Positions 63,601 to 63,986 of a stretch of DNA of 64,000 nucleotides are shown here, one piece after another. The notes beneath the pieces were generated by a model. The model saw only the letters and a program-made list of their open reading frames with translations, did not search any database and had not been told where the DNA came from. A program made the translations under genes and the position numbers. The DNA lies in contig CBDCOD010000017.1 in NCBI GenBank assembly GCA_965219665.1, positions 7,343 through 71,342 on the forward strand, given 5' to 3'. Position 1 is the stretch's first letter. Each line of letters opens with the position of its first letter. This stretch comes from CBDCOD01 sp965219665 (lineage in GTDB: Bacteria > Pseudomonadota > Gammaproteobacteria > CAKMZV01).

Positions 63601-63876
63601 CAGGTCATGAAACTGTGCATCAACAGCAGGGCCGTTTGTTACTACAGTTCTGCTAGAATCTTTGATACCATTGCCTGCATACGTTGACACTACAGCCGTC
63701 GTTGTCAATGGCGGTGCACCGCCTGCTACTGCGTCTAAGGACGATAGCATGGCGCTCGACAAAACAACAACTGGCAACAATGAGGAGTGGCTTAGTACGA
63801 TAGACTGTATGCTCCCAAACAGCCGTCGGCACACCAGTAAACGGCTATTCTCAAGCCATTTTTTCAGGATCCACAC
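21547..63876 (-). CDS. Giant (14,109-residue) repetitive secreted surface protein
   Basis: One open frame of 42.3 kb. Domain order (approximate residues): long signal peptide 1-51 (LLPVVVLSSAMLSSLDAVAG); NHL-type propeller 60-395 with repeated LPDGRV and STYAG strands; cadherin/VCBS-like domains 395-935 and 1105-1560; C-type-lectin-like segment 960-1100; Calx-beta-like modules 1560-2056; near-identical 609-residue array 2057-6078; diverged copies of that unit 6079-7235; long Calx-beta array 7236-13315 (NNTG, IDD, E-S-T-E motifs); thrombospondin type 3-like DTDGDGLSDG repeats 13316-13700; choice-of-anchor-U-like domain about 13860-14060 (GWRDFD, TDGGINDSDA); sorting tail from GGC (14064) through a transmembrane helix to RRR. 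Start is GTG 63876 with AGGA upstream. The Asp-rich loops predict calcium-stiffened filaments on the cell surface; an adhesin role is inferred. Confidence 0.9.
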   Translation of the reverse strand: MWILKKWLENSRLLVCRRLFGSIQSIVLSHSSLLPVVVLSSAMLSSLDAVAGGAPPLTTTAVVSTYAGNGIKDSSRTVVTNGPAVDAQFHDLTGVTFLPDGRVLVVEPNRDAIRVISADGSTVSTYAGALTALRRDQDSDPNNNVPNTPAAASDAWFFVPPKAVSAPDGRVFVTNLISTRPIYAIDASGSTVTTYAEGDPVGGTEHFRDAYGMELMADGTLLVAVRASNAIFAVSALGTITTYAGTGAVGDIDGPAGTARFNSPTDVALFPDGRVAVADRLNGKIRIINAEGTQVSTYVGNGVLGYPVTGRPTESSLENLNGIVVMPDGRLLITVSRAIWAVSPDGSTIYNFAGTAAEGYADGPAPTAQFRNITDIDVDASGRILVVDRNDYRVRLIEESPLTIPAAQLTGVETTDTVVFHSTAVQSLFYDADDAVLSYGMTGDGAHLFNLSSTGRITLALTPHFPKPTVLTLTVTASDSSNTATSTVTVNAIASDSSPPTSTITVNAPPVFDLTESTLTLTEGYGQRTVFVINFDDGDDDVVQPLMYSISTTDVGFATVSFAAFGDGGSVTISEVLNASSGSAVVEVTLDDGEAINNRTTRSLTLIYTAVDFPPSVVALVSEIGSEDSTIGVTILDQHVTDADADSTFSVTAATIINGTGTVSLNGNTVILTPSDSLSGDQSSLFGGSPAQIDVEFTIEDNTGLTATNTIVFQVDGVNNTPTVTAIFTTGTADRASIDVVITDADILDPDVEDLFFLDASTILSGGGTVNVDGSTVTLTLTPDHSSMLVGTSSQTVVLLTVKDNAGASATNTITFGITGSIPVFSLAATRVVLLENATNTIRHQIQVNGIVGEENASATFSVTSAGSLMSANPTPVVSFNSARTVVESTLSNTARSATLYFSVAPDQTGVATLTVTLSDISRGGISYTQSMVVQVNVATNTPVISAAIDMDNLANIRIYGGHLYARSAFSISEGGVLPILALLEDFPGHLAIPETGEELLFIDTVLANFASSRWLGIASTNADTYPFTLRYDYGTTGLADQIYAVVNSEQDRSNILPGHPQYTWSNSPPQPGTTDFASSYVVVSGVDEFVVLAVEPGATLTRYGTFELPEGFPAITSTVTNVFNEDASLARAITLSGFDLDGEAFSSSAWSLTVSTGAVEIDGQISAVSTGIQQIPIGYTPPADFSGTATITVGLSDGVSTTTAYLLVPVLPVNDAPTVSLSNVTQTNVVANGNSAIFEDFLGVQEIVVLQDLDEGDGLSGLAQQPFSFSIQTSGSTSVLESGTTIVYTVGATTAALRFDPVLGSSGNVTLSITVQDDGGTLRNGEDSTTVTVVIQVRTINFAPSADSASLVIAEDSSYTVVSAGVITDFDDNNAGVTQNITLSLTNIIDDSDILVSTPTISSSILQDLEDATLTFSFNPNSFGTATISYMLQDDGSTLFGGVDSSTGSFLVVVTPVNDTPTIGVTQFNILENDFSPPNVITVVGQINASDADESDSLSYALSGAGAAGFSISSTGVLRLNANQELDFESTSSYTFVIAVGDGVATATANAQVSVLNSTADAGIILTSSSPLTVSEDSSTTATLQTRLASVPEGTVTLLFDGGTSLLIEGNATHSLTFSTANWSTAQLVTLAGRDNFIDEGVSYTELLTISVASQQSGNDYINFVSNQTTQVVVIDNDVAAVLPSPTFASVSEDGDLTTQVSVVLATQPTGTVQIVLLATPLAGDLSHQIMLNGSTSVVQLNFTSSNWNIPQTVLVTAIDDAINDQNVNSVISYESAATSSGFYRGLAANQDTEITAIDNDEHGFTISPTTGTVSEAGGTAIFNIALRLAPTGSPLILHPDFLDGSVNQYAVIHGTNGTLSASVGLAFSTDGAGNTFRWNSSQSVTVVAIDDSIDEDKTTYALTFTPSGNIPYINVPDFESDVYQFTIDDNDTAGITLAPQSFSLSESSAQSAIFVVLDAQPESTVSLTIVASEVVLSPESTKSLNLSTNQLLFTSANWDITQSFTVTAQNNVIDDGDATVTVSLSSTVQAGASTNTRLHWSGTSSVSADSMVRVVDDDESALVVSALSTDTLYESSATQATFTVRLATRPFSTVTVNVLLSDDSLSSDPEATLSVDSLTFTATGNSWQTLQSVTITVVDDDFDDDTRNATVTLSVASSDALYSGLLPTARGFETIDDDVRGVQIAPTEHTVTEGGSVSTAEVLLATRPYGGDVMLEVSSAHTFTSGVIPIQSSLSTARIVFTTSNWSTSITVTVSAYDDEVVDNTQYSKFSLAASGGDYGSSENVTLTVTVTDDDVAGFVVVPTSLIITEEAGSSRSATFEIRPQTQPLSTVTLSVASTQVQGLAQVELSGQNTNSQSSILLSFTSVTWNTSITVSVEAIDDQANDEGVFVTLTLTVVNGDSGYSAATTLSDVIVEVIDDERPGYSFSRSTASVTEGGVGSIFTVVLTADPPGSATVALSPSATLSGQSTRELTFSTNTIVFSSANARTPVSITVTAVNDDIDEDDESIQVFLIATDNINGAYASNADFSGDTLTVTVVDNDTAGIELSGSPVVTEPNTTDSLLVRLSAQPESTVVLSFSTGSIAVGGSIILSTTSVVFSPYPSNSWNTLQSIVVTAVDDNFDDGTQTVVVTADSTVVANADLNTISHWAGANSVSSTHGVLVVDDDESALVVSALSTDTLYESSATQATFTVRLATRPFSTVTVNVLLSDDSLSSDPEATLSVDSLTFTATVNSWQTLQSVTITVVDDDFDDDTRNATVTLSVASSDALYSGLSPTARGFETIDDDVRGVQIAPTEHTVTEGGSVSTAEVRLATRPYGGDVTLEVSSAHTFTSGVIPIQSSLSTARIVFTTSNWSTSITVTVSAYDDEVVDNTQYSTFSLAASGGDYGSSENVTLTVTVTDDDVAGFVVVPTSLIITEEAGSSRSATFEIRPQTQPLSTVTLSVASTQVQGLAQLELSGQSTNSQSSILLSFTSVTWNTSITVSVEAIDDQANDEGVFVTLTLTVVNGDSGYSAATTLSDVIVEVIDDERPGYSFSRSTASVTEGGVGSIFTVVLTADPPGSATVALSPSATLSGQSTRELTFSTNTIVFSSANARTPVSITVTAVNDDIDEDDESIQVFLIATDSINGAYASNADFSGDTLTVTVVDNDTAGIELSGSPVVTEPNTTDSLLVRLSAQPESTVVLSFSTGSIAVGGSIILSTTSVVFSPYPSNSWNTLQSIVVTAVDDNFDDGTQTVVVTADSTVVANADLNTISHWAGANSVSSTHGVLVVDDDESALVVSALSTDTLYESSATQATFTVRLATRPFSTVTVNVLLSDDSLSSDPEATLSVDSLTFTATVNSWQTLQSVTITVVDDDFDDDTRNATVTLSVASSDALYSGLSPTARGFETIDDDVRGVQIAPTEHTVTEGGSVSTAEVRLATRPYGGDVTLEVSSAHTFTSGVIPIQSSLSTARIVFTTSNWSTSITVTVSAYDDEVVDNTQYSTFSLAASGGDYGSSENVTLTVTVTDDDVAGFVVVPTSLIITEEAGSSRSATFEIRPQTQPLSTVTLSVASTQVQGLAQLELSGQSTNSQSSILLSFTSATWNTPITVSVEAIDDQANDEGVFVTLTLTVVNGDSGYSAATTLSDVIVEVIDDERPGYSFSRSTASVTEGGVGSIFTVVLTADPPGSATVALSPSATLSGQSTRELTFSTNTIVFSSANARTPVSITVTAVNDDIDEDDESIQVFLIATDSINGAYASNADFSGDTLTVTVVDNDTAGIELSGSPVVTEPNTTDSLLVRLSAQPESTVVLSFSTGSIAVGGSIILSTTSVVFSPYPSNSWNTLQSIVVTAVDDNFDDGTQTVVVTADSTVVANADLNTISHWAGANSVSSTHGVLVVDDDESALVVSALSTDTLYESSATQATFTVRLATRPFSTVTVNVLLSDDSLSSDPEATLSVDSLTFTATVNSWQTLQSVTITVVDDDFDDDTRNATVTLSVASSDALYSGLSPTARGFETIDDDVRGVQIAPAEHTVTEGGSVSTAEVRLATRPYGGDVTLEVSSAHTFTSGVIPIQSSLSTARIVFTTSNWSTSITVTVSAYDDEVADNTQYSKFSLAASGGDYGSSENVTLTVTVTDDDVAGFVVVPTSLIITEEAGSSRSATFEIRPQTQPLSTVTLSVASTQVQGLAQVELSGQSTNSQSSILLSFTSVTWNTSITVSVEAIDDQANDDGVFVTLTLTVVNGDSGYSAATTLSDVIVEVIDDERPGYSFSRSTASVTEGGVGSIFTVVLTADPPGSATVALSPSATLSGQSTRELTFSTNTIVFSSANARTPVSITVTAVNDDIDEDDESIQVFLIATDNINGAYASNADFSGDTLTVTVVDNDTAGIELSGSPVVTEPNTTDSLLVRLSAQPESTVVLSFSTGSIAVGGSIILSTTSVVFSPYPSNSWNTLQSIVVTAVDDNFDDGTQTVVVTADSAVVANADLNTISHWAGANSVSSTHGVLVVDDDESALVVSALSTDTLYESSATQATFTVRLATRPFSTVTVNVLLSDDSLSSDPEATLSVDSLTFTATVNSWQTLQSVTITVVDDDFDDDTRNATVTLSVASSDALYSGLSPTARGFETIDDDVRGVQIAPTEHTVTEGGSVSTAEVRLATRPYGGDVTLEVSSAHTFTSGVIPIQSSLSTARIVFTTSNWSTSITVTVSAYDDEVVDNTQYSTFSLAASGGDYGSSENVTLTVTVTDDDVAGFVVVPTSLIIAEEAGSSRSATFEIRPQTQPLSTVTLSVASTQVQGLAQLELSGQSTNSQSSILLSFTSATWNTPITVSVEAIDDQANDDGVFVTLTLTVVNGDSGYSAATTLSDVIVEVIDDERPGYSFSRSTASVTEGGVGSIFTVVLTADPPGSATVALSPSATLSGQSTRELTFSTNTIVFSSANARTPVSITVTAVNDDIDEDDESIQVFLIATDNINGAYASNADFSGDTLTVTVVDNDTAGIELSGSPVVTEPNTTDSLLVRLSAQPESTVVLSFSTGSIAVGGSIILSTTSVVFSPYPSNSWNTLQSIVVTAVDDNFDDGTQTVVVTADSAVVANADLNTISHWAGANSVSSTHGVLVVDDDESALVVSALSTDTLYESSATQATFTVRLATRPFSTVTVNVLLSDDSLSSDPEATLSVDSLTFTATVNSWQTLQSVTITVVDDDFDDDTRNATVTLSVASSDALYSGLSPTARGFETIDDDVRGVQIAPTEHTVTEGGSVSTAEVRLATRPYGGDVTLEVSSAHTFTSGVIPIQSSLSTARIVFTTSNWSTSITVTVSAYDDEVVDNTQYSTFSLAASGGDYGSSENVTLTVTVTDDDVAGFVVVPTSLIIAEEAGSSRSATFEIRPQTQPLSTVTLSVASTQVQGLAQLELSGQSTNSQSSILLSFTSATWNTPITVSVEAIDDQANDDGVFVTLTLTVVNGDSGYSAATTLSDVIVEVIDDERPGYSFSRSTASVTEGGVGSIFTVVLTADPPGSATVALSPSATLSGQSTRELTFSTNTIVFSSANARTPVSITVTAVNDDIDEDDESIQVFLIATDNINGAYASNADFSGDTLTVTVVDNDTAGIELSGSPVVTEPNTTDSLLVRLSAQPESTVVLSFSTGSIAVGGSIILSTTSVVFSPYPSNSWNTLQSIVVTAVDDNFDDGTQTVVVTADSAVVANADLNTISHWAGANSVSSTHGVLVVDDDESALVVSALSTDTLYESSATQATFTVRLATRPFSTVTVNVLLSDDSLSSDPEATLSVDSLTFTATANSWQTLQSVTITVVDDDFDDDTRNATVTLSVASSDALYSGLSPTARGFETIDDDVRGVQIAPTEHTVTEGGSVSTAEVRLATRPYGGDVTLEVSSAHTFTSGVIPIQSSLSTARIVFTTSNWSTSITVTVSAYDDEVVDNTQYSTFSLAASGGDYGSSENVTLTVTVTDDDVAGFVVVPTSLIITEEAGSSRSATFEIRPQTQPLSTVTLSVASTQVQGLAQLELSGQSTNSQSSILLSFTSATWNTPITVSVEAIDDQANDDGVFVTLTLTVVNGDSGYSAATTLSDVIVEVIDDESPGYSLSRSTASVTEGGSGSTFTVVLTAEPVSGMTVFLSPTSTLSGQSTRELTFSTNTIRFSDSSAFNPVTVTITAFDDFIDEDDETVDVYFIASATAAGYVDDPQFLSSTLTVTIIDNDTAGIVLSGNPVVTEPNTTDSLFVRLATQPESTVTVYFSTGTVLPATFTGSIVLSTTSVVFSPYPSNSWNTLQSIVITAVDDDFDDGTQTVVVAAASTIEDSTIDAFWSGINTRSSTHLIEIVDDDESAFSLSTTNLGMIYETALAGPTTATFDLSLSVKTSSAITIDFLSIHSAPSTELKVIASITVPAFTPRFTSQAVTVTAYHDFEDDDTQTVIIEAIAADASVFGVREILVDVIDVDERSITVSPSSLTVSEDGLEGGRPTTDSFTVVLTSKPFDTDNLLSPSTVTLSVSLEHSFIGPDNNSSQQAKTNTGQLVFTRSNWNIPQQVVVQAIDNFIEEGTQRTTVTWTAGGGADYSASNTASVVVTILDEDEAGVTVVPTTLTVTEDITNPREAFALRVDTQPASTITLLVASTDNTKASDVATIFGVLQVGVRSTETGAVPFNTFSTQVVLTFTPQNYRATQTVTVQAVDDSLNDQDQVTTLQISVSSAPVSGYHAALDIDSVVVTALDDELAGFEFSSSSVTISEAGSSQTVAVRLRSQPQTTLTLTAFYTTNGLTNSEMVFSSSSIEFARVAWDVWTTFTVVAQQDDIDEDDEIVFGSFSAASLDTNYLNSPDFLGATLTVTIIDDDTAGITFTSTAFAVGETLAAGSANMIALGMRLNAQPESTVTLSISTFGVTVSSGFDNDHIGGLLSISTRVLVFEAYPSTSWLTTQVITINAIDDYYDDETQQLSIQALSSVDAQADVNTEAHWSGLQTQQATAVVSILDDDQAGILVSAIVNPTLQVREDGETTDSFHMRLQAQPFEPVDILLDTTVHYNAFSNGKTLEVRLIVSSITFNTAASGSGAWSDTRTITVQAVDDDVDDGSQTFTVLLVSTGTAPQYSGSNIRTAQFTGTSIDDDTAHLIMLTESTPLRVLDSVFDSNNGPSTATQTRTFDVFDVRLGTEPVSTVTVSVRSSSAALGVIGVGSNAGLISQDIVFTPINWQTTVTATLQGVADIPPITDPTQTFTVRSHIATTTDLVYSDPQRVVAQTLDAENVNDDAPGFDITPTLLEVDERTAPQSTYVISIRTVPSNSNVQLTLRITTTSNDFYPGLEVSSNGKTFSTGSLTLDFATGVLSSHTVVVRVVDDFALVGSTRAFSLRHSSVGGGGLYTLSEANLTDVIVQASDDEQVDGVLVNVRRLQHADEGNGTPLPAIVETFLESKITAGERVINQTGSSILFESNVTLSGNVELGGDPLTGSADLDLDLNESADIQHSILNSASATTQSWQVIDDPAFEGWPNEEFFSVGAVYIGSTLNITSSRTDIVEVRDDENDDNLRLHATQQSPGREVAAGDPQEPVLFEVEMALPNYTHSTIAVNITLGDPADSASLGLDYANPIGAQFLVSVGRSTAQYAVEVLDDIEFESTETFTLAITDPDNNAAVFNSVGADQQATGEIADNDNVLAELRQVSAGIEGTSSVSLVVELSNINSSEFPLSFVAELLPISAGSGNATNGTDFQGSNEIVVSIATGNISTVLEYAVLDDQFLEGTEQFNLQIRLSTETANRFPRSQVDALTDTVTASIIDDEIIAGVSLNINPAAGREQQPTSVPIRVVYALVNNANEPVYNGSGSTLGLVIAYRGQADAGIDYSTVAVSIPSVSAESLTGSQFSGLYPVANDNLFEHSEQVIIEVQQVTHVLPSILEAFGIGGVLTAERGTTETIIIDSLNAVGAVQLVLASSLGDPIVNVNEGNAQSIVVSLTLEHIDEGLVANSGHENIVVPLTVRGTAKRSISSTNTAGFDYVLADTVFTLAPGQTTALISVSIIDDVLAEGSVIPETIEISVSTGTYGGVLSPALTTGNASALTINIQDNDSDLALSLRNSGNALIPEGSSASLVVELDREAISSTINVTLEYPTGQSGGSAVPGVDFSTAQTTAVFAPSQQQVSIELATIEDAILENTETMVVRILSATVEGVIVNIVTDVNTFSESFEILDNEFGNVEFMVTSVAGQERDTGLPQAILLEGVLQRAVSATITQSVTLGLNAELAIAVVVSSQSLATEDVDFDASTLTFIIADGSSSAQLSIPVFEDSLFENTESIIFGLGDVVNVLTNDDLGAALSGFSGQAEILDDDNMAGSVTATISMTQLGFESSDVARHSSLQFKITLSKANNTHQPITITLADLSTTSAQAEALHGADYTQPISVVILDGTASVYFDVAIIDDSLFESTETVVIAASSASDPAVNVLQSETVGLIGDDEFYEGLIVGIVAPLTLNETEATTQLSFNLSAANHTHAPIEISLAFSGTADAADYVTTYAVSIAEGDSSGSLFVRVIDDRLFESTEVLKVAIGSVNFETIRPTTITGSSLGESSATIHIVDDEYQRGAIVSIANVSAAYFAENQGTATFNIVLQSTHNGLVQPTTNHLGTAIPIVLRNATGTATYGSDALLQGLPNRVNTVYIEPGESSVRLTVTLLDDLLLEASTETFALAIETTGSFSEALQVPTALTFFDIIDNEFGRTTATLFAVDGLESGSIVFSVQLNHFNGFTVPIDVELALTEGTASNPEDYTDSALTVSIEPNSNTGIAFLTVVSDQILEQDETLMGEQQYDLTQNANAPITFDNSTVVARILDEQRATGVSIQLEQITTGVESSNPQAIVARVFLADGVINGTESSITVSLEVDPSSSTLVIAGINADFDISSNTAIIPPGLGYATLEWPVHNDNAIEGMEFAAIKLRNPSDAALILPNAATPLFIEDDESTFQAVRAALSVPINAREGGRALRARVSLSNPVGVESGISFAIIRMGGQASFSDFVISDTVQVATLTIAHGMTLGDVDISVVDDALLEGNEQVLLSAQPIDTEFSDTFIFDENVSQGTIIDDESERGAVASIIEINSAVYVEGSPADLLLTVGLLVSSDTGVALIANDTSQAISITLDSTGTAIGGVVRGGQNDYQNNLVSVINFGQSTAIITVPVYDDVYSEVTETITFTPQSSSPFVRAGISTSVLLVDDDVSLVSIQLISAPVEGISTGQVQVALSFAINEAVTVELFALAGSADLAADLITTDFSATIPAGSTSALIDIVMVDDDLLEGVERLNLQLRTDSINIDEQVLRVNPSTLTVDLLDNEQIAVSVAQTQQGLEGSSPIEFTISLPSTNNTGEALIFELSYPQSVALPQIDFIVVTSTISIESGARQATIRLPVIDDLINEIDEPVRMQISYVGSQPVLLQQPVVSGTILDNDTGPNTLYIITESNASEEGQRRGELRIVSADAVATDIVLNLSYRGLAVTGLDYTIDQQTVFLAQGSTETFFYITPIDDTIYEGIETVVVEFVSPPFTAHVATASVFIADNEFNSAVLSVPNGFEGADLPISISLDVTNNTPAPIEYEVRLIEPSQGAVAARNASALTVAAASLSDFAQSTALLTIPIGATTGSVDIAILADQFIEETELIGISALAVLHSDLSVETTDTLIFNTFIQEAVATLELITTGSESPAQDLVFQVNLNTTNQLSQDIVVDVEIIDALTSAQASDYGTFPTEIIIGVGQKSAQIAIPIVDDTGFELLESLGLRLTAVSNPSIRLDNSAVVGYIEDDEILNIQARSVSIGIEGGMPWTLEISNALGFANQTGAPLVFPIESFGQAQAGIDYTTHTLVIENGAVGASTDILVIDDALFEGDESVQIVLSTSAIPAAVLSRLTFSQREILENLRDNDNPTSAQIVITQNGSENGQPIEGFVQIALDNNTPAAIWFDLLITGSEADIDQGNTFRVYIDVGERHGTFSLGVIDDLGFESTETLNIAITGSSIPSITDFSEATALITDNDAVMLSLSTIVHAEEASQRSAQLELDLGTVNLTSSRIDFTVTVNTDDVPAGITASMEDFVTTTIIIPIGVGERFGVALITPVQDALWELDEQGVARLQSSNLPLLSSAISTAPTAAIFIEDDEIATVTLTVGATTEGEEIDIVATLSQHNASSRDLGFYAVGLGGTATPGEDYGISTLNLTIFSGGDRAFSSIGSIQDLLFESTETLQIALAHDLPESVLSRLIFVSTSVTAFLLDDDNSTASITLEGGLEGTDNLSATVQLTRRNNTGSPIHVTVAFYDSIIHATVPAQRNVDFDASTRIITIPVGASSAQIQIAIFDDTNLEHNEEVAVRIEAVSDSLVTGVDSTSTAILTDDEVLDSSVQITGESALEGAPSVQFVIALNGVNTLGSSINVTISVSTINDTAERGSDYILSSTQVIVPIIDGQSTASLDITIIDDSLFELDEQISARIIGTDLFGLAGVNNHATVVIEDDDTATITLSVVQNGRENNGTPVNIRLAAALDIPNRTGNTLEFPLQVQGGSASGGVEQVQGVDFLQSSLTLSIADGARTGETIIEVYDDILFETTETIVFNLLSLPYERIESQISQITAQIADDADAENVATNLVVRNGSEGTLGVETQGGTVPIEISITLSRTNNTGRPIILRWGALGITALPNQDFSYSTDPADRQLLIASGESAVTVTVPVIQDQLLELANESLSIMIETTETALTLINPMVSAMIADNEPRNIRVETLTHAAEGLSTAQVRVSLIDEAGNALENGSDSALTFDIDFILGSNVTISDFVPGFSVSNRQFIIADGGTSSILVIPAVRDSALEGIETVEIQLNDRVIEDIGSFTGRPSTTQVMIADTSTPGLRIVALADGAEKLPQEISAPARFKVEVFDVADPSALLVNESGFAIAIPVHLGNQGTAIADDIIFEGNVVILEGVSSVTAQINIVDDTLLESTETLVIQISTPTNVPFFVQTALEDSTIGVSIKDNEEAVLAFSVLNAAVEGRMQLNVEARLEHNGLPIVNQTGNAIEFGNIGYEFLAASRATPADIIVSAAGGQIDTGESAAVFTVAVIDDDLWEGDEQFGVAIGRVDHPQVSLARSTITALIEDDEDFASARSASLRFVADGVSNQEDESLTFLVTVDRVNNTDRPVEIPFSVSGDVSGADFVGFSLSGGPTRTVTTLADLSGSIIVRQGTDTGSLVIGGFNDGIVEGFEELTVILASTASSHASVQIAQTTLSILISDRDSENIIGSITAQSGEEGGSLLVTALLSTASLSNSTFTYSIQGLGTGAQFAEVADFSGISTASLNSRTIIVPAGQTAVTDVLPVRSDDLYESTETLSIRLESILPVSIAQPLNTPNIELTITDHTLATATISLSGNANEGTGEGTTLTLVLSRPNMTGQPILVSIESFGRADFADFETNAALSDSAGLLTILPNQSTSILGFVVEDDALFENDEVLRVRLTGAFNNVDLSDAARLSNIHLSDPAEIVVIDDDNTNIGLALGSNQPTIRENVAGALRVTAQLSRVNATPDTLTFSITFSGTAIANTDYIAPPTIVHIAPGSDRAQIEVMAIDDSDFEGEETIHLAIASILSSAHTTAVNLDTLFSTPSIEITLLDDELVGIVLSVTAGAEPQAIPPILGEPLEITAQLFLIENGVISTTIASNITQAPVELYVSLSGDVSAEDFHGLGHVNGILSTTLTLNVGDSRGTALVFVADDDLFEDDERVRIGLYGSNNEQVETTLAAQQQTVIFDGDNTTGTVNVTLSAAQAGIEGDTPAAITISLDTTNNTGTALDILIGLSGEVEPLFDFRSPANTNVVTVSINDGGRESILEITLFDDLLFESTESLTITAVASNHPALNVGDSTQAAIIDNESVTATIAFAVTPLSEPAGTLVLNAELTLPNNSPNPIELYLSTTGTADSGTDYVLDTTITIPIGLRRGSAVLSVLDDRLLEATETVRVHLSGASNDRVHLSTVSAMTEITDNDITYIDLVQISTGSEAANRAVMAELFLRDSSGSLVVNNTRRVLSFPFALSGAAIENVDYQVAQQTVLIQPGESSTSIQFDVIDDGLFELTERFDVTLAEPEEPLVILDESTFSLFIEDNDTVTLSITHVDSGEEGDLIGMLIELSLPNNTGVPLFIQIATPSSNLANSASRVAGGIGDPVDYAFVADAVIAIDSTYTTITYATHDDRVLEFSESVALALTDIYDSTLVNVSVETTHVTIFDNESTTVQVLTPQQPREQAETPAILRLQLQEEVDMLGVGLSLSFNLAFSDVSTSGIQRAYLDSSQTTNTDIITVSNLTIREGLNAAQASFAVIDDDLFENDEPFDVTITASDTRTTLSESVVRYRIVDNDNRNIIVQVLATDLILAEQSSTNIPTATQILIAIGSTNNTGSTLHTMVAFPSGEAVRGDDYNMANMVSIAHGSTSAIFPLTVLNDFLIEATETFVVMADVSANPELRTGISESQVLLSIIDDEVDAVSIISTPQFTLAEGETQNVIIYLENNNGEMLANGRAQPIIIEALFSGVAETNDYTITPSDNLISIPTGSSSGVFTIGAVDDERLENSESLSAAFRSDLIDQLSNVVSFTITDNDNTGVSAEINFSDIREDNIIPNVYRLSIGRINETHSTLLYSVRLVNDSARIGSDIVSPATFTIAIAPNRQSAQFSLLAQNDSLLESTETFGIEINGIGASIGISADDLPLTTSTHIIDDEFRDAAVSLRFIENEGTEGEHASVRVALAGNVVNEWKPLTFVVAVTTINATADELDITSRTTVVLSTGSNEVLTDIMLIDDLRFETTETAILQVSNPTGDLRAVSLGNTAIIDILDNDLGPHTYRLGVDDAVAENVGSITAVLSLDTVNHTSIPLYFPFILGGDATLGEDYTLSSQTFVIDPLQSSAAIVLYVSTDTLFEDEENIIIQFTAPTFPHFTTPAQSAYAVTIHDENNQNIAVNFAATTHTILESDEELEIVVSLASTNLTGTDISLFLGVSGSATLASEDVSLSALNIIIPHGARSSSILLRALDDAALELSEETTIGLIGSDNAAISLGSGITIDVLDAEQSKTLSLRYLITDGQESLTIQNLVAEPAQVFTNTRHGNIRVTLTDQSGEAIINATGSTLSIGVQNVSSSIAIEGVDFVLGNTSSGAASYDILDGRSTASLAIEILDDTLLEGRETVVVGLTTISMIPQPSEFDSIIDDINLTSSATVIIIDNEALAHIPVTVAIVQHGVEPGFEEQLQGVPLQAEVSIPFLNFTQNAIDFTIITTGTATAGADYTTVHSATIEQGSSSALISFDVLGDSNDESTESVVISAVGDSVLSLLASNAATGIISDHNGDTDDDGLSDGFELFLGINPRNPDTDGDGLSDGAEWNIFASTSRAITLTALPTDPDTDNDGINDGAEDFDSDGLTNLEEVQIGTDPYRADTDGDGLTDGEEFYLTNTSATLSDTNNNGLSDADEDADGDSLSNILELREFNTAPNNRDTDLDSVFDHVEDSDGDGLQNRFEERGAGNVADSNNDGIPDGAFDSDGDGLPDGLEYILSNGINDADSPYLNGAGDSNANGITNAIEGYLASIGITGVSAISDADADGYPDVFEVANNLNPHEADIETDINGNRIPDTIETLIGCADANPAIPSDNISCSSNSGLTAETDTDGDGLPDIIEVRQGYSRTNANSPISNGAADSDTDGLSNAVEFYLQGLGVVNAQFNSDLDGDGVGDGQEILDGTNPQIHNQPVVWLELFQEGNGNGKVRAIRAGGGTVTITARLGGWQSAQTFLDWSIGTTEIVSRITGSALCLSHHESHGGLLSSGHGSCQRIIFNPGNLAEGVYEVTVSVHRRSAQGITAASRGSLVLTVLPNQIEVSQLIDSEQDGLPDEIQESTSIRRIIWTESASYRLSESQNVARSGYFARSMALSTGLVLTEESIESLNGLGRGTGYVADPVFEYRTGLIDMEMAGLRHVGSIALATIRLPSQLPNGSLVLRTYLLGIGWRDFDTSQGDATSSAPLLANGSCPEADSGLYSSGLTSGNRCILVRITDGGINDSDAYNAGSYDRAKGLNGNVLSLVGVANTDVFIVLDSRSSEESGGCALILDSDYDPSLLLLCLLALLKILLSRRRYHLSTVKMSRKTQI
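22780..23930 (-). other. Thrombospondin type 3-like calcium-repeat region of the giant protein
   Basis: Encodes about 385 residues with many D-x-D-x-D-G-L motifs such as DTDGDGLSDG, DSDGDGLPDG and DADADGYPD. These match bacterial TSP3 repeats that bind calcium in a row. They form a rigid stalk between the Calx-beta array and the C-terminal anchor region, and share their motif with the lipoprotein at 2431-3765. Confidence 0.85.
45643..57708 (-). repeat. Tandem array of 6.6 near-identical 1827-bp units
   Basis: Coding repeats inside the giant gene. Unit boundaries at the VVDDDES codons fall at 57708, 55881, 54054, 52227, 50400, 48573 and 46746, exactly 1827 bp apart; the seventh copy is partial and diverges near 45643. 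Each unit encodes 609 residues in five Calx-beta-like modules, starting ALVVSALST, RGVQIAPTE, AGFVVVPTS, PGYSFSRST and AGIELSGSP, with the fifth ending in HWAGANS. Copies differ at only a few bases, including at silent sites, so the array is recent or homogenised. The copy number may be variable in the population and is a known type of assembly hazard. Confidence 0.95.
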
Positions 63877-63968
63877 CGTTATATCCTGCTTACTGATTTA
63901 TTAACGCACTTTTAATCATATTTTAATTAAATCAGCAACTGTCTCCTAGAAGCGATTAATGCCCACAG

Positions 63969-63986
63969 GAGTCTTATACAAGACTC
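63969..63986. repeat. Short inverted repeat upstream of the giant gene
   Basis: Arms GAGTCTT and AAGACTC around a 4-nt centre, 93 bp before the GTG start. It could be an operator or part of an upstream structure. The sequence between it and the start is AT-rich and presumably holds the promoter, but no clear -35/-10 pair was identified. Confidence 0.3.
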
